A DNA stretch of 64,000 nucleotides from Rhizobium sp. CSW-27 (GCF_018760785.1 NZ_JAHHZO010000008.1:62001-126000), one strand, 5' to 3'; counted from the stretch's first letter, positions 26,363 through 36,184 are shown. Made by a program: numbers and translations. Notes: generated from the letters alone by a model not told the origin.

Positions 26363-27673
26363 TCAGCCGATGCGCCTGAGGATGACCGGACGCTCCGGCG
26401 GCGCCTGATCCGCGATGCGGTAAAGCCTGGCCATGGTGGCAACCGCCTTTTCCGCCTGAGTCTCATCCGCGGCATGCACAAAGGCAATGGGATCGCCCTT
26501 TTCAACGCGGGTGCCAAGCGGCAGGATGCGGTCGAAGCCGACGCGGTGGTCGATGCCGTCGCGGGCGAGCCGCCGCCCGCCGCCGAGTTCCACCACCGCA
26601 AGCCCGATGCCGCGCGCATCGGTCTCCGCCAGGATGCCGCTTCGTGGTGCCGGGACAGGACGGATGACGGATGCTGCCGGAAGATAAGTTGAAACCCGCT
26701 CGACGAAATCGGCCGGGCCGCCCAGCAGATGCACCATGCGGGCGAAATGCTCCAGCGCGCGGCCCGAGGCGAGCGCCGCCATGGCCTGCTCCTGCCCCTC
26801 GGCCAGGGTGGAGACGAGGCCTGCCTGCAGCAGCATTTCCGCGGCAAAGGCCAAAGTGACAGCCTCGATGCGGGTTCCGCTCTTGCGGCCGGTGAGGAAA
26901 TCGACGCAGTGGGCGATCTCGACCGCATTGCCGGCGGCATCGGCGAGCGGCTCGTTCATGTCGGTCAGCAGGGCGGACGTCTTCACCCCTGCCCCATTCG
27001 CCACCTCGACCAGCGAGCGGGCCAGCGCCTCGGCCTCCTCCACGCCCTGCATGAAGGCACCATTGCCGAACTTCACATCGAGAACCAGCGTTTCGAGCCC
27101 GGCGGCAAGCTTCTTCGAAAGAATCGAGGCCGTGATCAGCGGAATGGATTCGACCGTCGCCGTCACGTCGCGGATCGCATAAAGGCGCCGGTCGGCCGGG
27201 GCGAGATCGCCGGTCTGGCCGATGATCGCGGCTCCCGCTTCACGCACCACCCGGCGAAACTGCGCTTCCGAAGGCGCCACATCATAGCCGGGAATCGATT
27301 CCAGCTTGTCCAGTGTTCCGCCGGTATGGCCGAGGCCGCGGCCCGAAATCATCGGGACGGCCAGTCCGCAGGCGGCAACGATCGGCGCCAGCATCAGCGA
27401 GACATTGTCGCCGATGCCGCCGGTCGAATGCTTGTCGCCGATCGGCCGGCCGATATCCGCCCAGGAGAGAACATCGCCGCTGTCGCGCATGGCAAGTGTC
27501 AGTGCCACGGTTTCGGCGCGTGTCATGCCGCGAAAGAAGGTGGCCATGGCAAAGGCCGCCACCTGCCCTTCCGAAATGCGGTTCTCGGTCAGCCCCTTGA
27601 TGAAGGCTGCGATCTCCGACGGGGCAAGTTCCACCCCGTCGCGCTTGCGGCGGATGATCTCCTGCGGGATCAT
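26363..27673 (-). CDS. deoA: Thymidine phosphorylase
   Basis: A 436-residue pyrimidine nucleoside phosphorylase splitting thymidine or deoxyuridine to base and deoxyribose 1-phosphate. The family signature [20 protein letters not shown] is intact, and the start [13 protein letters not shown] is typical. It also has the phosphate-binding KHSTGGIGD and the C-terminal MRPRP-like barrel-sandwich domain. It is the last gene of a minus-strand nucleoside operon, following deoC by two bases. Confidence 0.96.
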   Translation of the reverse strand: MIPQEIIRRKRDGVELAPSEIAAFIKGLTENRISEGQVAAFAMATFFRGMTRAETVALTLAMRDSGDVLSWADIGRPIGDKHSTGGIGDNVSLMLAPIVAACGLAVPMISGRGLGHTGGTLDKLESIPGYDVAPSEAQFRRVVREAGAAIIGQTGDLAPADRRLYAIRDVTATVESIPLITASILSKKLAAGLETLVLDVKFGNGAFMQGVEEAEALARSLVEVANGAGVKTSALLTDMNEPLADAAGNAVEIAHCVDFLTGRKSGTRIEAVTLAFAAEMLLQAGLVSTLAEGQEQAMAALASGRALEHFARMVHLLGGPADFVERVSTYLPAASVIRPVPAPRSGILAETDARGIGLAVVELGGGRRLARDGIDHRVGFDRILPLGTRVEKGDPIAFVHAADETQAEKAVATMARLYRIADQAPPERPVILRRIG

Positions 27674-27675
27674 GC

Positions 27676-28446
27676 TCAGTAACCGCTCGATACGCGGCTG
27701 GAGGGTGCGCCGGCAATCACGTTCAAAATGTCGTCCAGCAGGCTGGACGCACCGAAGCGGAAGGTGGAGGGCATCAGCCAGTTGGCGCCCATGATCGTCT
27801 CGGCAAGCCGCAGATAGAGATCGGCATCCGCCACCGTGGAAATGCCGCCGGCCGGCTTGAAGCCCACCTTCCTGCGGCTGTCGCGGATTGCCTGCAGCAT
27901 GATGTCGGCGGCTTCCAGCGTGGCGTTGACGGAGACCTTGCCCGTCGAGGTCTTGATGAAATCGGCGCCGGCCTCGATCGCCAGTTCGGAGGCCCGGCGG
28001 ATCCTGCCGCTGTCGCGGATCTCGCCGGTTTCGAGGATCACCTTCAGGCAGGCCTCCGGGCAGGCGGCGCGCACGGCAGTGACCATCTCGCTGACGGCCG
28101 TCTCATCGCCGGCAAGGAAAGCCTTGTAGGGAATGACGAGATCGATCTCGTCGGCGCCATCGGCGATCGCCTGGCGGGTTTCCTCGACGACGGTCTCGAC
28201 CGGCAAATCGCCGGAAGGAAAGTTGACGACGGTTGCAATGCGCACCGGATGATCCGGCCCCAGAATGCCGCGCGCCTGCGCGACAAAGCGCGGCCATATG
28301 CAGATGGCAGCCGAATGTCCGTTCGGCGTCTGCGCGCGGGCGCACAGCGCCTCGATCGCGGCGGCATCGCAGTCGTCGCGCAGGTTCGTCAGGTCCAGCA
28401 GCGACAGCGCGAACGCGGCCGCTTCGCGCGGGCTCAACAGTTCCAT
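27676..28446 (-). CDS. deoC: Deoxyribose-phosphate aldolase
   Basis: A 256-residue class I aldolase splitting deoxyribose 5-phosphate to acetaldehyde and glyceraldehyde 3-phosphate. The Schiff-base lysine is in [17 protein letters not shown] and the proton-relay lysine in [10 protein letters not shown]. The start at 28446 is chosen because GGGAGG lies seven bases before it; upstream in-frame ATGs would add residues without family similarity. It completes the catabolic route with DeoA and DeoB. Confidence 0.96.
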   Translation of the reverse strand: MELLSPREAAAFALSLLDLTNLRDDCDAAAIEALCARAQTPNGHSAAICIWPRFVAQARGILGPDHPVRIATVVNFPSGDLPVETVVEETRQAIADGADEIDLVIPYKAFLAGDETAVSEMVTAVRAACPEACLKVILETGEIRDSGRIRRASELAIEAGADFIKTSTGKVSVNATLEAADIMLQAIRDSRRKVGFKPAGGISTVADADLYLRLAETIMGANWLMPSTFRFGASSLLDDILNVIAGAPSSRVSSGY

Positions 28447-28569
28447 GGGCTTACCTCCCGGCTTCATCGGAGTGTGCATCATTATCCTTCAATCGATTAG
28501 ACGCAAGACAGGAAGGACCTGCCACCGGTCTGCAGCAGCCGGCAGCACGGGTGTGATCCAACGGGCCTG

Positions 28570-29373
28570 TCAGGCAATGGTTTCCTGCGAGAACAGGTCT
28601 TTCAGGATGGTGGCGAGGCGCCGGCCGCCGCGCGGCGCCATTTCCTTGGTTTCCTCGTGCGACAGTTCCGCCCCGGTCATGCCGGCACCGAAATTGGTGA
28701 TGACCGAACAGGCCGCGACCTTCAGCCCGACATAGCGGGCCAGAATCACCTCCGGCACCGTCGACATGCCGACCGCATCGGCCCCCAGGATGCGCGCCAT
28801 GCGGATCTCCGCCGGCGTTTCGAAGCTCGGGCCGGAGAACCACATGTAGACGCCGGAATGCAGCGGCGTCGCGGTGCGGATCGAGGCATTGCGGATGGCA
28901 AGCGCCAGACCCGCGTCATAGGCACTGGTCATGCCGACGAAGCGTCGGTCGCCGGTTTCGCCGATCAGCGGGTTCATGCCGGAATAATTGATGTGGTCGG
29001 CAATCTGCATCACCGAGCCGGGCGGCATGTCTTCCTTCAGCGAGCCGGCGGAATTGGTAAGGATCAGCGCCTGCACGCCGATGCCCTGCAGCACCTCGAT
29101 GGGAAAGCGCATGGCCGACGCATCGCCATGCTCGTAGTAATGGGCGCGGCCGGACAGCATGATGACCGGATGGCGACCGAGAGTGCCGGCCACCAGCTCC
29201 CCGGCATGGCCGGTAACGCCGCTCGCCGGAAAGCCCGGCAGTTCGCCGTAGGAAATCCGCACAGGCTTTTCGACCTCCGCCACCAGCGAACCGAGCCCGG
29301 ATCCCAGCACGATGGCATGACGCGGCATCAGCCCGTCCAGCCGGTCCACCAGCAGGTCTATGACAGACTTCAT
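28570..29373 (-). CDS. Purine nucleoside phosphorylase (inosine/guanosine type)
   Basis: A 267-residue trimeric-type (PNP family 2) phosphorylase cleaving inosine and guanosine and their deoxy forms. Motifs are VLGSGLGSL, GRAHYYEHGD (the phosphate-binding region), LTNSAGSLKEDM and SVITNFGAGMTG. The Asn in that last motif marks preference for 6-oxopurines. Its start overlaps the cdd stop as ATGA. It uses inosine made by Add, linking the two nucleoside operons. Names punA and deoD are both used for such genes, so I leave the symbol blank. Confidence 0.94.
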   Translation of the reverse strand: MKSVIDLLVDRLDGLMPRHAIVLGSGLGSLVAEVEKPVRISYGELPGFPASGVTGHAGELVAGTLGRHPVIMLSGRAHYYEHGDASAMRFPIEVLQGIGVQALILTNSAGSLKEDMPPGSVMQIADHINYSGMNPLIGETGDRRFVGMTSAYDAGLALAIRNASIRTATPLHSGVYMWFSGPSFETPAEIRMARILGADAVGMSTVPEVILARYVGLKVAACSVITNFGAGMTGAELSHEETKEMAPRGGRRLATILKDLFSQETIA

Positions 29374-29762
29374 CCGATCACATCCGTCTGGAAGGAGAAG
29401 GGCAGGAGTTCATCCATGGTCAGCGTCTTCTGCACACCCACCTCGTCGCAGAGATAGACGCGGGTTTCGGGGCCTGCGAATTCGGCGATCTTCTGGCGGC
29501 AGCCGCCGCAGGGCGGGCAGCAGGCGAGCTTTTCGGCAATCACCGCAATCTCGAGGATCTTGCGGCCGCCGCCCATCACCATGTTGCCGATGGCAGTCGG
29601 CTCGGCGCACCAGCCCTGCGGGAAGGACAGGTTCTCGACATTGGCGCCGAGATAGATCCTGCCGTCATCGGCCCGGATGGCAGCCCCCACAGGGAACTTC
29701 GAATAGGGCGCATAGGCCTTCTGCATGGCCGTGCGGGCCGCTTCGAACAGGTCTTGCGCCAT
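29370..29762 (-). CDS. cdd: Cytidine deaminase
   Basis: A 130-residue zinc enzyme converting cytidine and deoxycytidine to (deoxy)uridine. The zinc ligands and catalytic Glu are in NLSFPQGWCAEPTAIGN and PPCGGCRQKIAEF. The motif has Glu-Pro where many family members have Glu-Arg. The start at 29762 (MAQDLFEAAR) fits the family. It lies two bases after the ABC permease gene and overlaps the phosphorylase, so uptake and deamination are co-expressed. Confidence 0.95.
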   Translation of the reverse strand: MAQDLFEAARTAMQKAYAPYSKFPVGAAIRADDGRIYLGANVENLSFPQGWCAEPTAIGNMVMGGGRKILEIAVIAEKLACCPPCGGCRQKIAEFAGPETRVYLCDEVGVQKTLTMDELLPFSFQTDVIG

Positions 29763-29764
29763 GA

Positions 29765-30736
29765 TCAACGCTCCTTGGTATAGGGCACGCCGCCGGCCTT
29801 GGGCGGACGGGCCACGCCGATGAAGCCGGCCAGCAAAATGCAGGTGAGGATATAGGGCAGCGCCTGGAAGATCTGCACCGGCACTTCGCCGATGCCCGGC
29901 ACAGCCTTGCCCTGCATGAAATTGGCAAAGGCATCGAGGAAGCCGAACAGCAGGCAGGCAAACATCACCGGCACCGGCTTCCACTTGGCAAAGATCAGGG
30001 CGGCGAGCGCAATATAGCCCTTGCCGGCCGACATGTCCTTGATGAAGGCCGCCGACTGGGCAATCGACAGATAGGCACCGGAGAAGCCGCAGAGGAAGCC
30101 CGCCACGATGACGGCGCGATAGCGCAGCCAGGTGACAGAGATGCCCGCAGTATCCACCGCGCCCGGATTTTCACCGACGGCACGCAGGCGAAGGCCGAAG
30201 CGGGTGCGAAACAGCACCCACCAGGTGATCGGCACGGCGAGGAAGGCGAGATAGGTGAGGATGTTGTTGCCGGAGATGACATTCGCATAGAGCGGCCCGA
30301 TGAAGGGCACATCGCGCATGGCATCGGCAAAGGGCAGCGTGATCGGCGAGAAGCGGGCCTCGCCGGAGATCTGCGGCGTGCGTCCCCCCTGCCCGAACCA
30401 GGCCTGGCCGAGAACGACGGTGAGGCCGGCCGCCACGAAGTTCAGCGCCACACCGGAGACGATCTGGTTGCCGCGGTTGGTGATCGAGGCAAAACCGTGG
30501 ATCAGCGAGAACAGGATCGACACCGCGATGCCGCCGAGAAGGCCGAGCCAGGCATTGCCGGTGAGATAGGCAACGCAGGCGGAGGCAAAGGCAGCCGCCA
30601 GCATCTTGCCTTCCAGCCCGATGTCAAACACGCCGGCGCGTTCGGTGAAGAGGCCCGCAAGCGCCGTAAACAGCAGCGGGATCGACAGGCGGATCGTCGA
30701 GCCGAGGATGCTGATGATGATTTCGTAAAATTCCAT
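29765..30736 (-). CDS. Nucleoside ABC importer, permease 2
   Basis: A 323-residue inner-membrane permease of the branched-chain/ribose-type family, as in BmpABC/NupPQ nucleoside importers. It has about eight to ten hydrophobic segments and the family marks LTERAGVFDIGLEGKML-like (here LFTERAGVFDIGLEGKM) and RAVGENPGAVDTAGISV. It lies 10 bases downstream of the second permease gene. Clustering with cdd and the phosphorylases supports nucleoside as substrate; the exact specificity is inferred. Confidence 0.92.
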   Translation of the reverse strand: MEFYEIIISILGSTIRLSIPLLFTALAGLFTERAGVFDIGLEGKMLAAAFASACVAYLTGNAWLGLLGGIAVSILFSLIHGFASITNRGNQIVSGVALNFVAAGLTVVLGQAWFGQGGRTPQISGEARFSPITLPFADAMRDVPFIGPLYANVISGNNILTYLAFLAVPITWWVLFRTRFGLRLRAVGENPGAVDTAGISVTWLRYRAVIVAGFLCGFSGAYLSIAQSAAFIKDMSAGKGYIALAALIFAKWKPVPVMFACLLFGFLDAFANFMQGKAVPGIGEVPVQIFQALPYILTCILLAGFIGVARPPKAGGVPYTKER

Positions 30737-30746
30737 CTCTTGCTCC

Positions 30747-31850
30747 TCAGGCCCGTCTCAGGCGCTGGTACAGGTGAACCATGGCCGGGCGGAACATGTA
30801 TTCCAGAGCGCCGGCAAACAGGATCACCAGACCCTGGATCACCACGATCATTTCGCGGGTGATGTTGGGCATCTCGAAGGAGAGATCGGCGCCGCCCTGG
30901 TACAGGATGCCAAACAGAAGCGCCGCCAAGACGATGCCGAGGGGATGGCTGCGCCCCATCAGCGACACCGCGATGCCGACGAAGCCGGCGCCACCGACGA
31001 ATTCCACCTGCAGGCGGGCTGACGCCCCCATTACCGGGTTAAGCGCCATCATGCCGGCGAGACCACCGGAAATCAGCATGGCGATGATGACCGTGCGCCC
31101 ATAGGGAATGCCGGCATAGACGGCGGCAGAGGGGCTGATGCCGAGCGTTCGCATCTCATAGCCGAGCTTGGTGCGCCAGATCAGCACCCAGACGAGAAAG
31201 GCCATCACCAGCGCAATCAGGAAGGAGACGTTGAACGGTGCCGGTCCGAGCTTCAGGCCGAACCAGGCCATCAGCCAGTCAAGCTTCGGCAACTGCCCGC
31301 CGGGCAGGAAGGTGCGGGTTTCCGGCGCCATCTTGCCCGGCACGATCAGCACGTTCACCAGCAGGTAGACCATGAGGGCCGCGCCGATGAAGTTGAACAT
31401 GATGGTGGTGATGACGATATGGCTGCCGCGTTTCGCCTGCAGCCAGGCCGGAATGAAGGCCCAGGCCGCTCCGAACAGGGCCGCGCCGATCACCGCAAAG
31501 GGCATGGTCACATACCAGGGCACATAGTGATCGAGCGCCAGCGCCACCAGCGCCGCACCGAGGCCGCCGAGATAGGCCTGGCCTTCAGAGCCGATGTTGA
31601 ACAGGCCGGCATGGAAGGCCACCGCCACCGACAGGCCGGTAAAGATGAAGCTGGTGGCGTAGAACAGCGTAAAGCCGATCGCATCGCCACGCCCGAGCGA
31701 ACCTTCGATCAGAAGCTTCAGCGCAGCTATGGGATCCTCGCCGATCCACCAGACCACGAGACCCGAGATGAAGAAGGCCACCAGCAGGTTAAGCAGCGGC
31801 ATCAGCCCGTAGGTGATCCAGTTGGGCAAGGGTACGGAAGCGGTACTCAT
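30747..31850 (-). CDS. Nucleoside ABC importer, permease 1
   Basis: A 367-residue permease, partner of the preceding one, with about nine hydrophobic segments, the FNIGSEGQAYLGGLGAALV motif and RTLGISPSAAVYAGIPYGR. The first in-frame ATG (31850) is used; a TTG at 31874 would overlap the ATPase gene. It lies 13 bases after the ATPase stop. Together the two permeases should form the heterodimeric membrane channel of the importer. Confidence 0.92.
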   Translation of the reverse strand: MSTASVPLPNWITYGLMPLLNLLVAFFISGLVVWWIGEDPIAALKLLIEGSLGRGDAIGFTLFYATSFIFTGLSVAVAFHAGLFNIGSEGQAYLGGLGAALVALALDHYVPWYVTMPFAVIGAALFGAAWAFIPAWLQAKRGSHIVITTIMFNFIGAALMVYLLVNVLIVPGKMAPETRTFLPGGQLPKLDWLMAWFGLKLGPAPFNVSFLIALVMAFLVWVLIWRTKLGYEMRTLGISPSAAVYAGIPYGRTVIIAMLISGGLAGMMALNPVMGASARLQVEFVGGAGFVGIAVSLMGRSHPLGIVLAALLFGILYQGGADLSFEMPNITREMIVVIQGLVILFAGALEYMFRPAMVHLYQRLRRA

Positions 31851-31863
31851 GAAAGGGTCTTTC

Positions 31864-33375
31864 TCATGCGGCAATGCCTGCCATCATCAGGCCCAGCGTC
31901 TGCTCGCCGGCATCCGCGGTCTTTTCGCCCACCACCTTGCCGGCGAACATCACGAGGATGCGATCCGACAGCGAACGGATCTCGTCCAGTTCGACGGAGA
32001 CGAGCAGAACGGCCTTGCCGGCGTCGCGCATGTCAACGATGCGGCGGTGAATGAATTCGATGGCGCCGATATCGACGCCGCGGGTCGGCTGACCGATGAT
32101 CAGCGCCCTGGGATCGCGCTCGATCTCGCGCGCCACCACGATCTTCTGCTGGTTGCCGCCGGAAAAATTGGCGGTCTTCAACAGCGGGTTCGGCGGACGG
32201 ATGTCGTATTTGGCGATCTTCTCGACGGCCTCGGCCTGCATGGCCTTCAGGTCGAGAAAGCCGGCCTGGCCGTAACGGGAATCCCGATGGTAGCCCAGCA
32301 CCGCATTCTCATATTCGGAGAACTTCAGCACGAGCCCCATGTGGTGGCGGTCTTCGGGAATATGGGCAAGGCCGAGCGCCCTCAGCCGCGCCGGATCGGC
32401 GTTAGCAATCGGCTGGCCATCCAGCAGGATCTCGCCGGCGGCCGGCTTGCGAATGCCGGCAATCGCTTCCAGAAGCTCCGACTGTCCGTTGCCCGCCACG
32501 CCGGCAATCCCGACGATTTCGCCTTCGCGCACATCGAAGGAGACGTTGTCGACCATGGTGACGCCGCGGCTGTCCTTGACGGTGAGGTTCTTCACCGACA
32601 GCCGCACCTCGCCGGGCTTTGCCTCGCCCTTTTCGACACGCAGCAGCACGCGGCGACCAACCATCAGTTCGGCCAGTTCCTCGACGGTGGTGTCCGCCGT
32701 CTTGCGGGTTGCGACCATTTCGCCGCGGCGCATGACGGACACCTCGTCGGTGATCGCCATGATCTCGCGCAGCTTGTGCGTGATGAGGATCACCGTCTTG
32801 CCCTGGTCGCGCAGCACCTTCAGCACCTTGAACAGGTGGTCGGCCTCGGCCGGGGTCAGAACGCCCGTCGGCTCGTCGAGGATCAGGATGTCGGCGCTGC
32901 GGTAAAGCGCCTTCAGGATTTCCACGCGCTGCTGCTTGCCGACGGGCAGGTCTTCGATCAGCGCATCGGGATCGACGTCAAGACCGTAATCGGTCTCCAG
33001 ACGCTTCAGTTCCCTGCGCGCGCCGGACGCACCCCTGGCAAGCAGCTGCCCGCCCTCGGCGCCGAGCATGATGTTCTCCAGCACCGTGAAATTCTCCACC
33101 AGCATGAAATGCTGGTGCACCATGCCGATGCCGGCGGCAATCGCGGCCTGGCTGTCACGGATGGTCAACGGCTTGCCGTCGATGCGGATCTCGCCGCGAT
33201 CGGCCTGATAGAAGCCGTAGATGATGGACATGAGCGTCGACTTGCCGGCACCATTCTCCCCGATGATGCCGTGGATCGTTCCCTTTTCCACCTTCAGATT
33301 GATGTTCTTGTTGGCATGAACGGCACCGAAGCTCTTGTCGATGCCCACCAGTTCAATAGCGGGATGCTGGCTCAC
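31864..33375 (-). CDS. Nucleoside ABC importer, tandem ATPase
   Basis: A 503-residue protein with two fused ABC ATPase domains. The first has Walker A GENGAGKST and the signature-like LPVGKQQRVEI. The second has the reduced nucleotide loop GVAGNGQSELLEAI and the signature SGGNQQKIV, as is usual for this subfamily. The start is GTG at 33375, chosen because AAGGAAAGG lies seven bases before it; an ATG at 33420 gives an extension without family similarity. It lies just downstream of the substrate-binding gene. Confidence 0.92.
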   Translation of the reverse strand: MSQHPAIELVGIDKSFGAVHANKNINLKVEKGTIHGIIGENGAGKSTLMSIIYGFYQADRGEIRIDGKPLTIRDSQAAIAAGIGMVHQHFMLVENFTVLENIMLGAEGGQLLARGASGARRELKRLETDYGLDVDPDALIEDLPVGKQQRVEILKALYRSADILILDEPTGVLTPAEADHLFKVLKVLRDQGKTVILITHKLREIMAITDEVSVMRRGEMVATRKTADTTVEELAELMVGRRVLLRVEKGEAKPGEVRLSVKNLTVKDSRGVTMVDNVSFDVREGEIVGIAGVAGNGQSELLEAIAGIRKPAAGEILLDGQPIANADPARLRALGLAHIPEDRHHMGLVLKFSEYENAVLGYHRDSRYGQAGFLDLKAMQAEAVEKIAKYDIRPPNPLLKTANFSGGNQQKIVVAREIERDPRALIIGQPTRGVDIGAIEFIHRRIVDMRDAGKAVLLVSVELDEIRSLSDRILVMFAGKVVGEKTADAGEQTLGLMMAGIAA

Positions 33376-33454
33376 GCTCTGGCCTTTCCTTTCCGGAAGC
33401 CGGACATGGTAAGGGCGCATGGCGGAACCCGCGATGCGCCCTTACCGCTATGGA

Positions 33455-34447
33455 TTACATCGGGCAGCTGTTGTCCGACATGTAATCGTGAACCTTGACG
33501 GCACCCGAGATGATGTCGGCCTTGGCCTTCTCGACTGCGGCCTTCATGTCCGGCGTGATCAGCTTGGCATTGTTGTCATCGAGCGCGTAGCCCACGCCCT
33601 CTTCCTTCACGCCATTGGCCTGGATGCCACCGGTGAACGTGCCGGCTGCGGCGTCCTTGTAGGCATTGTAGACGGCAAGATCGACGCGCTTGACCATGGA
33701 GGTCAGAACCGAGCCCGGATGCAGGTGGTTCTGGTTGGAATCGACGCCGATAGACAGCTTCTTGTTGTCGGCAGCGGTTTGCAGCACGCCGAGACCGGTG
33801 GCGCCTGCTGCCGCGTAGATGACGTCGGCGCCCTGGTCGATCTGGTTCTTGGTCAGTTCACCGCCGCGCACCGGATCGTTCCAGGCAGCACCGGTCGTGC
33901 CGGTCATGTTCTGCAGCACTTCGATCTTCGGGTTGGCGGCCTTGGCGCCCTGGGCGTAACCACAGGCGAACTTGCGGATCAGCGGAATATCCATGCCGCC
34001 GATGAAACCGACCTTGCCGGACTTCGATGCCATGCCGGCCAGCACGCCGACGAGGTAGGAGCCCTCTTCTTCCTTGAAGACGACCGAGCGCACGTTCGGC
34101 AGCTTGACGACGGAATCAACGATGACGAACTTGGTGTCGGGGAATTCGGCAGCCACCTTTTCCATGGCCGAGGTCCAGGCGAAGGAGACGGCAACGACGG
34201 GGTTGTAGCCGCGCGAGGCGAAGTTGCGGATGGCCTGCTCGCCCTGGGTGTCGCTGGTCGGTTCGAAGTCGCGGAAATCGGTGCCGGTTTCCTTCTTGTA
34301 CTTCTCCGCGCCCTGGAAAGCCGCTTCGTTGAAGGATTTGTCGAACTTGCCGCCGGTGCCATAGACCAGCGCCGGCTTGATGTCAGCCGCCAGCGCCGTG
34401 GTCGAAAGCGCTGCCATGGCAATCAGTGTCAAAAGGGTTTTCTTCAT
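33455..34447 (-). CDS. BMP/PnrA-family substrate-binding protein (nucleoside importer)
   Basis: A 330-residue periplasmic binding protein. The Sec signal is residues 1-21 (ending TTALAAD). Family motifs include GGKFDKSFNEAAFQGAEKY, VGFIGGMDIPLIRKFACGY and SIGVDSNQNHLHPGSVLTS. The BMP family includes the purine-nucleoside receptor PnrA. As the first gene of the operon it should capture nucleosides and feed the permeases. It is preceded by a regulatory region of about 240 bases with an inverted repeat. Confidence 0.93.
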   Translation of the reverse strand: MKKTLLTLIAMAALSTTALAADIKPALVYGTGGKFDKSFNEAAFQGAEKYKKETGTDFRDFEPTSDTQGEQAIRNFASRGYNPVVAVSFAWTSAMEKVAAEFPDTKFVIVDSVVKLPNVRSVVFKEEEGSYLVGVLAGMASKSGKVGFIGGMDIPLIRKFACGYAQGAKAANPKIEVLQNMTGTTGAAWNDPVRGGELTKNQIDQGADVIYAAAGATGLGVLQTAADNKKLSIGVDSNQNHLHPGSVLTSMVKRVDLAVYNAYKDAAAGTFTGGIQANGVKEEGVGYALDDNNAKLITPDMKAAVEKAKADIISGAVKVHDYMSDNSCPM

Positions 34448-34588
34448 CGTGCAGCCCTGTTTTTGCTCGTCATTGTGGGTCCCCCCGCACGCCTGTCTCG
34501 CGAAGGCATGTCTGCGGTTGCCGGCCTCTTCATCATTATGCCTGGCAGGCCTCTATCCTTGCATGGGTTTCAGCAAAATTCACCAGAA

Positions 34589-34616
34589 ATTTTTCGTTTG
34601 GTCAAAAACGAAAAAT
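34589..34616. promoter_or_regulatory. Perfect 11-bp inverted repeat upstream of the nucleoside operon
   Basis: ATTTTTCGTTT (34589-34599), six-base spacer, AAACGAAAAAT (34606-34616). It is centred about 155 bases upstream of the binding-protein start, in an AT-rich stretch downstream of msrA. It is a candidate operator for a nucleoside-responsive repressor; the T-rich arms make it a poor terminator. Confidence 0.45.
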
Positions 34617-34659
34617 CTGCGCAACTCGTCGCCATTTCAGTCGCAGGACTGCACAAGAG

Positions 34660-34676
34660 GGCGGCTTTTCGCCGCC
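34660..34676. terminator. Hairpin just after msrA
   Basis: GGCGGC (34660-34665), five-base loop, GCCGCC (34671-34676), starting 12 bases beyond the msrA stop on the minus strand. No T run follows it in the direction of msrA, so it is at most a weak terminator. Confidence 0.4.
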
Positions 34677-34688
34677 AAAACAGTCAGA

Positions 34689-35342
34689 TCAGCCGCCGAC
34701 GGGGCAGCTGACGCCCGTGCCGCGCAGACCGCAATAGCCGGCCGGATTCTTGGCCAGATACTGCTGGTGATAGTCTTCCGCGTAATAGAATTCGGCCGCC
34801 GGGGCGATCTCGGTGGTGATGACGGCGGCGCGACCGGCAGCCTTCAGCGCCGCCTGGAAGGCCGCGCGCGCCCGTTCCGCCGCTTCCAGCTGCTCCGGTG
34901 TGGTCGTATAGATGGCGGAGCGATAGGTGGTACCGATGTCGTTGCCCTGGCGCATGCCCTGGGTCGGATCATGCTCCTCGAAGAAGGTCTTCAGCAGGGC
35001 ATCGTAGGAGATGACCGCCGAATCGAACACCACCTTGACGATTTCGGCATGGCCGGTGAGCCCCGTCGTCGTCTCGTGATAGGTCGGATTCGGCGTCAGG
35101 CCGCCCTGATAGCCCACGGCGGTAACCCAGACGCCCGGCAGCCGCCAGAATAGGCGCTCCGCGCCCCAGAAGCAGCCCATGCCGAAATAGGCGACATGCA
35201 GATGGTCAGGATAGGGGCCTTTCAGCGGACGTCCATTGACGAAGTGATGCTCGGCAGTGGCGAGCGGGTCGACACGACCCGGCAGAGCCGCCTCCGCCGT
35301 CGGCATGACGGTCTTCTTGTTGAACATGTCGATCAGGAACAT
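34689..35342 (-). CDS. msrA: Peptide methionine-(S)-sulfoxide reductase
   Basis: A 217-residue repair enzyme reducing methionine S-sulfoxide in proteins. The active site is [16 protein letters not shown] with nucleophilic Cys57. Conserved [21 protein letters not shown] and [19 protein letters not shown] follow, and resolving cysteines lie near the C-terminus ([13 protein letters not shown]). The start at 35342 follows GGGAGG; about 35 residues precede the core domain. A small membrane-protein gene lies 41 bases upstream on the same strand. Confidence 0.96.
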   Translation of the reverse strand: MFLIDMFNKKTVMPTAEAALPGRVDPLATAEHHFVNGRPLKGPYPDHLHVAYFGMGCFWGAERLFWRLPGVWVTAVGYQGGLTPNPTYHETTTGLTGHAEIVKVVFDSAVISYDALLKTFFEEHDPTQGMRQGNDIGTTYRSAIYTTTPEQLEAAERARAAFQAALKAAGRAAVITTEIAPAAEFYYAEDYHQQYLAKNPAGYCGLRGTGVSCPVGG

Positions 35343-35383
35343 TTCGAACCTCCCTCGTTGCGGTTGCCGCCCGCGCCGCCGCC

Positions 35384-35698
35384 TCAGACGAACAGGCCGC
35401 GGGGCCGCGGACGCCGGTAACCGATCATCCACAGAGCCAAGGACAGACCGAGCCAGACGGCGAATGCCGGCTGGCGGATGATCACGGCAAGCCCGCTCTG
35501 CCACGCTTCGGGGTGAATATAGTGCTCGACCCAGGCTTGCACCAGAGGCAGCGTCGCGGGACTGATGGAACGCCACTCCTCCTGCAGGCTGGTCAGCACC
35601 ACGGAGGAGCCGGCCACCGAGGCAATGGCATCGATCGTGCCTGCGGCAATCGCCGCCACCAGGGCGAGAAAGCTCAGAAACCGGAAGAAAAACGCCAT
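35384..35698 (-). CDS. Small hypothetical membrane protein
   Basis: A 104-residue protein of a type common in rhizobia but with no assigned function that I recognise. There are two hydrophobic helices, residues 5-33 ([20 protein letters not shown]) and about 77-92 ([18 protein letters not shown]), joined by an amphipathic loop, and a short basic tail (YRRPRPRG). It is probably in the inner membrane. It precedes msrA on the same strand and may be co-transcribed with it. Confidence 0.6.
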   Translation of the reverse strand: MAFFFRFLSFLALVAAIAAGTIDAIASVAGSSVVLTSLQEEWRSISPATLPLVQAWVEHYIHPEAWQSGLAVIIRQPAFAVWLGLSLALWMIGYRRPRPRGLFV

Positions 35699-35844
35699 GG
35701 CCCGATCCGATCCCTCATGCGTCCGACAGGGATTGAAAGATTAGGCCCGCATGGGCCGCTTGGCAATGCACCAACCGCCACCGGAGTTTTCCGCCAGCAA
35801 AACCAGAGACTTGGCCTCGAGGTCACAAAAGTTTCAGATTCCGG

Positions 35845-35872
35845 TTGATTGCGGGAAATTCATCGGTATATA
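35845..35872 (+). promoter_or_regulatory. Sigma-70 promoter of tRNA-Ser
   Basis: TTGATT (35845-35850), 16 bases, TATATA (35867-35872), about 50 bases before the tRNA 5' end. A good match to a housekeeping promoter in an AT-rich stretch. Confidence 0.55.
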
Positions 35873-35922
35873 TCCGCCCCGACCGCTGCTTCGCCAAACC
35901 GGCCGGGCAGCCCTTGGATCAA

Positions 35923-36012
35923 GGACAGGTGGCCGAGTGGTTGAAGGCGCACGCCTGGAACGCGTGTATACGTGAAAGCGTATCGAGGGTTCGAATCCCT
36001 CTCTGTCCGCCA
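35923..36012 (+). tRNA. tRNA-Ser(GGA)
   Basis: A 90-base class II tRNA. Acceptor GGACAGG (35923-35929) pairs with TCTGTCC (36002-36008) with one G-T pair, then discriminator G and encoded CCA. D-arm GGCCGAGTGGTTGAAGG, anticodon stem CACGC/GCGTG with loop CTGGAAC, so anticodon GGA. The long variable arm (TATACGTGAAAGCGTAT) and T-arm GGGTTCGAATCCC are typical of tRNA-Ser. Confidence 0.97.
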
Positions 36013-36125
36013 TCGTTTTCCGTAAACTCCCTCAATTTATGAATTTGGTGGCACAAAGTGTGTCCTTATTCCATCAGGCGCGACTGCAACGCGGGCAAGG
36101 CCTTGCTAAGAGAAGCAGTAACGGC

Positions 36126-36153
36126 TTGCACGCCTTCGGCACCATGCTAGACT
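36126..36153 (+). promoter_or_regulatory. Candidate promoter of the glycan operon
   Basis: TTGCAC (36126-36131), 16 bases, TAGACT (36148-36153), 31 bases before the first start codon of the operon. The 172-bp gap from the tRNA is AT-rich and has no gene. Confidence 0.35.
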
Positions 36154-36184
36154 GCAGTGCACAAAAACTTACTGTAGGTTTATA

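Noticed and set aside
34589-34616. Terminator of msrA
   Set aside because: The arms are AT-rich, no T run follows in the msrA direction, and it lies over 70 bases past the stop; operator is the better reading.
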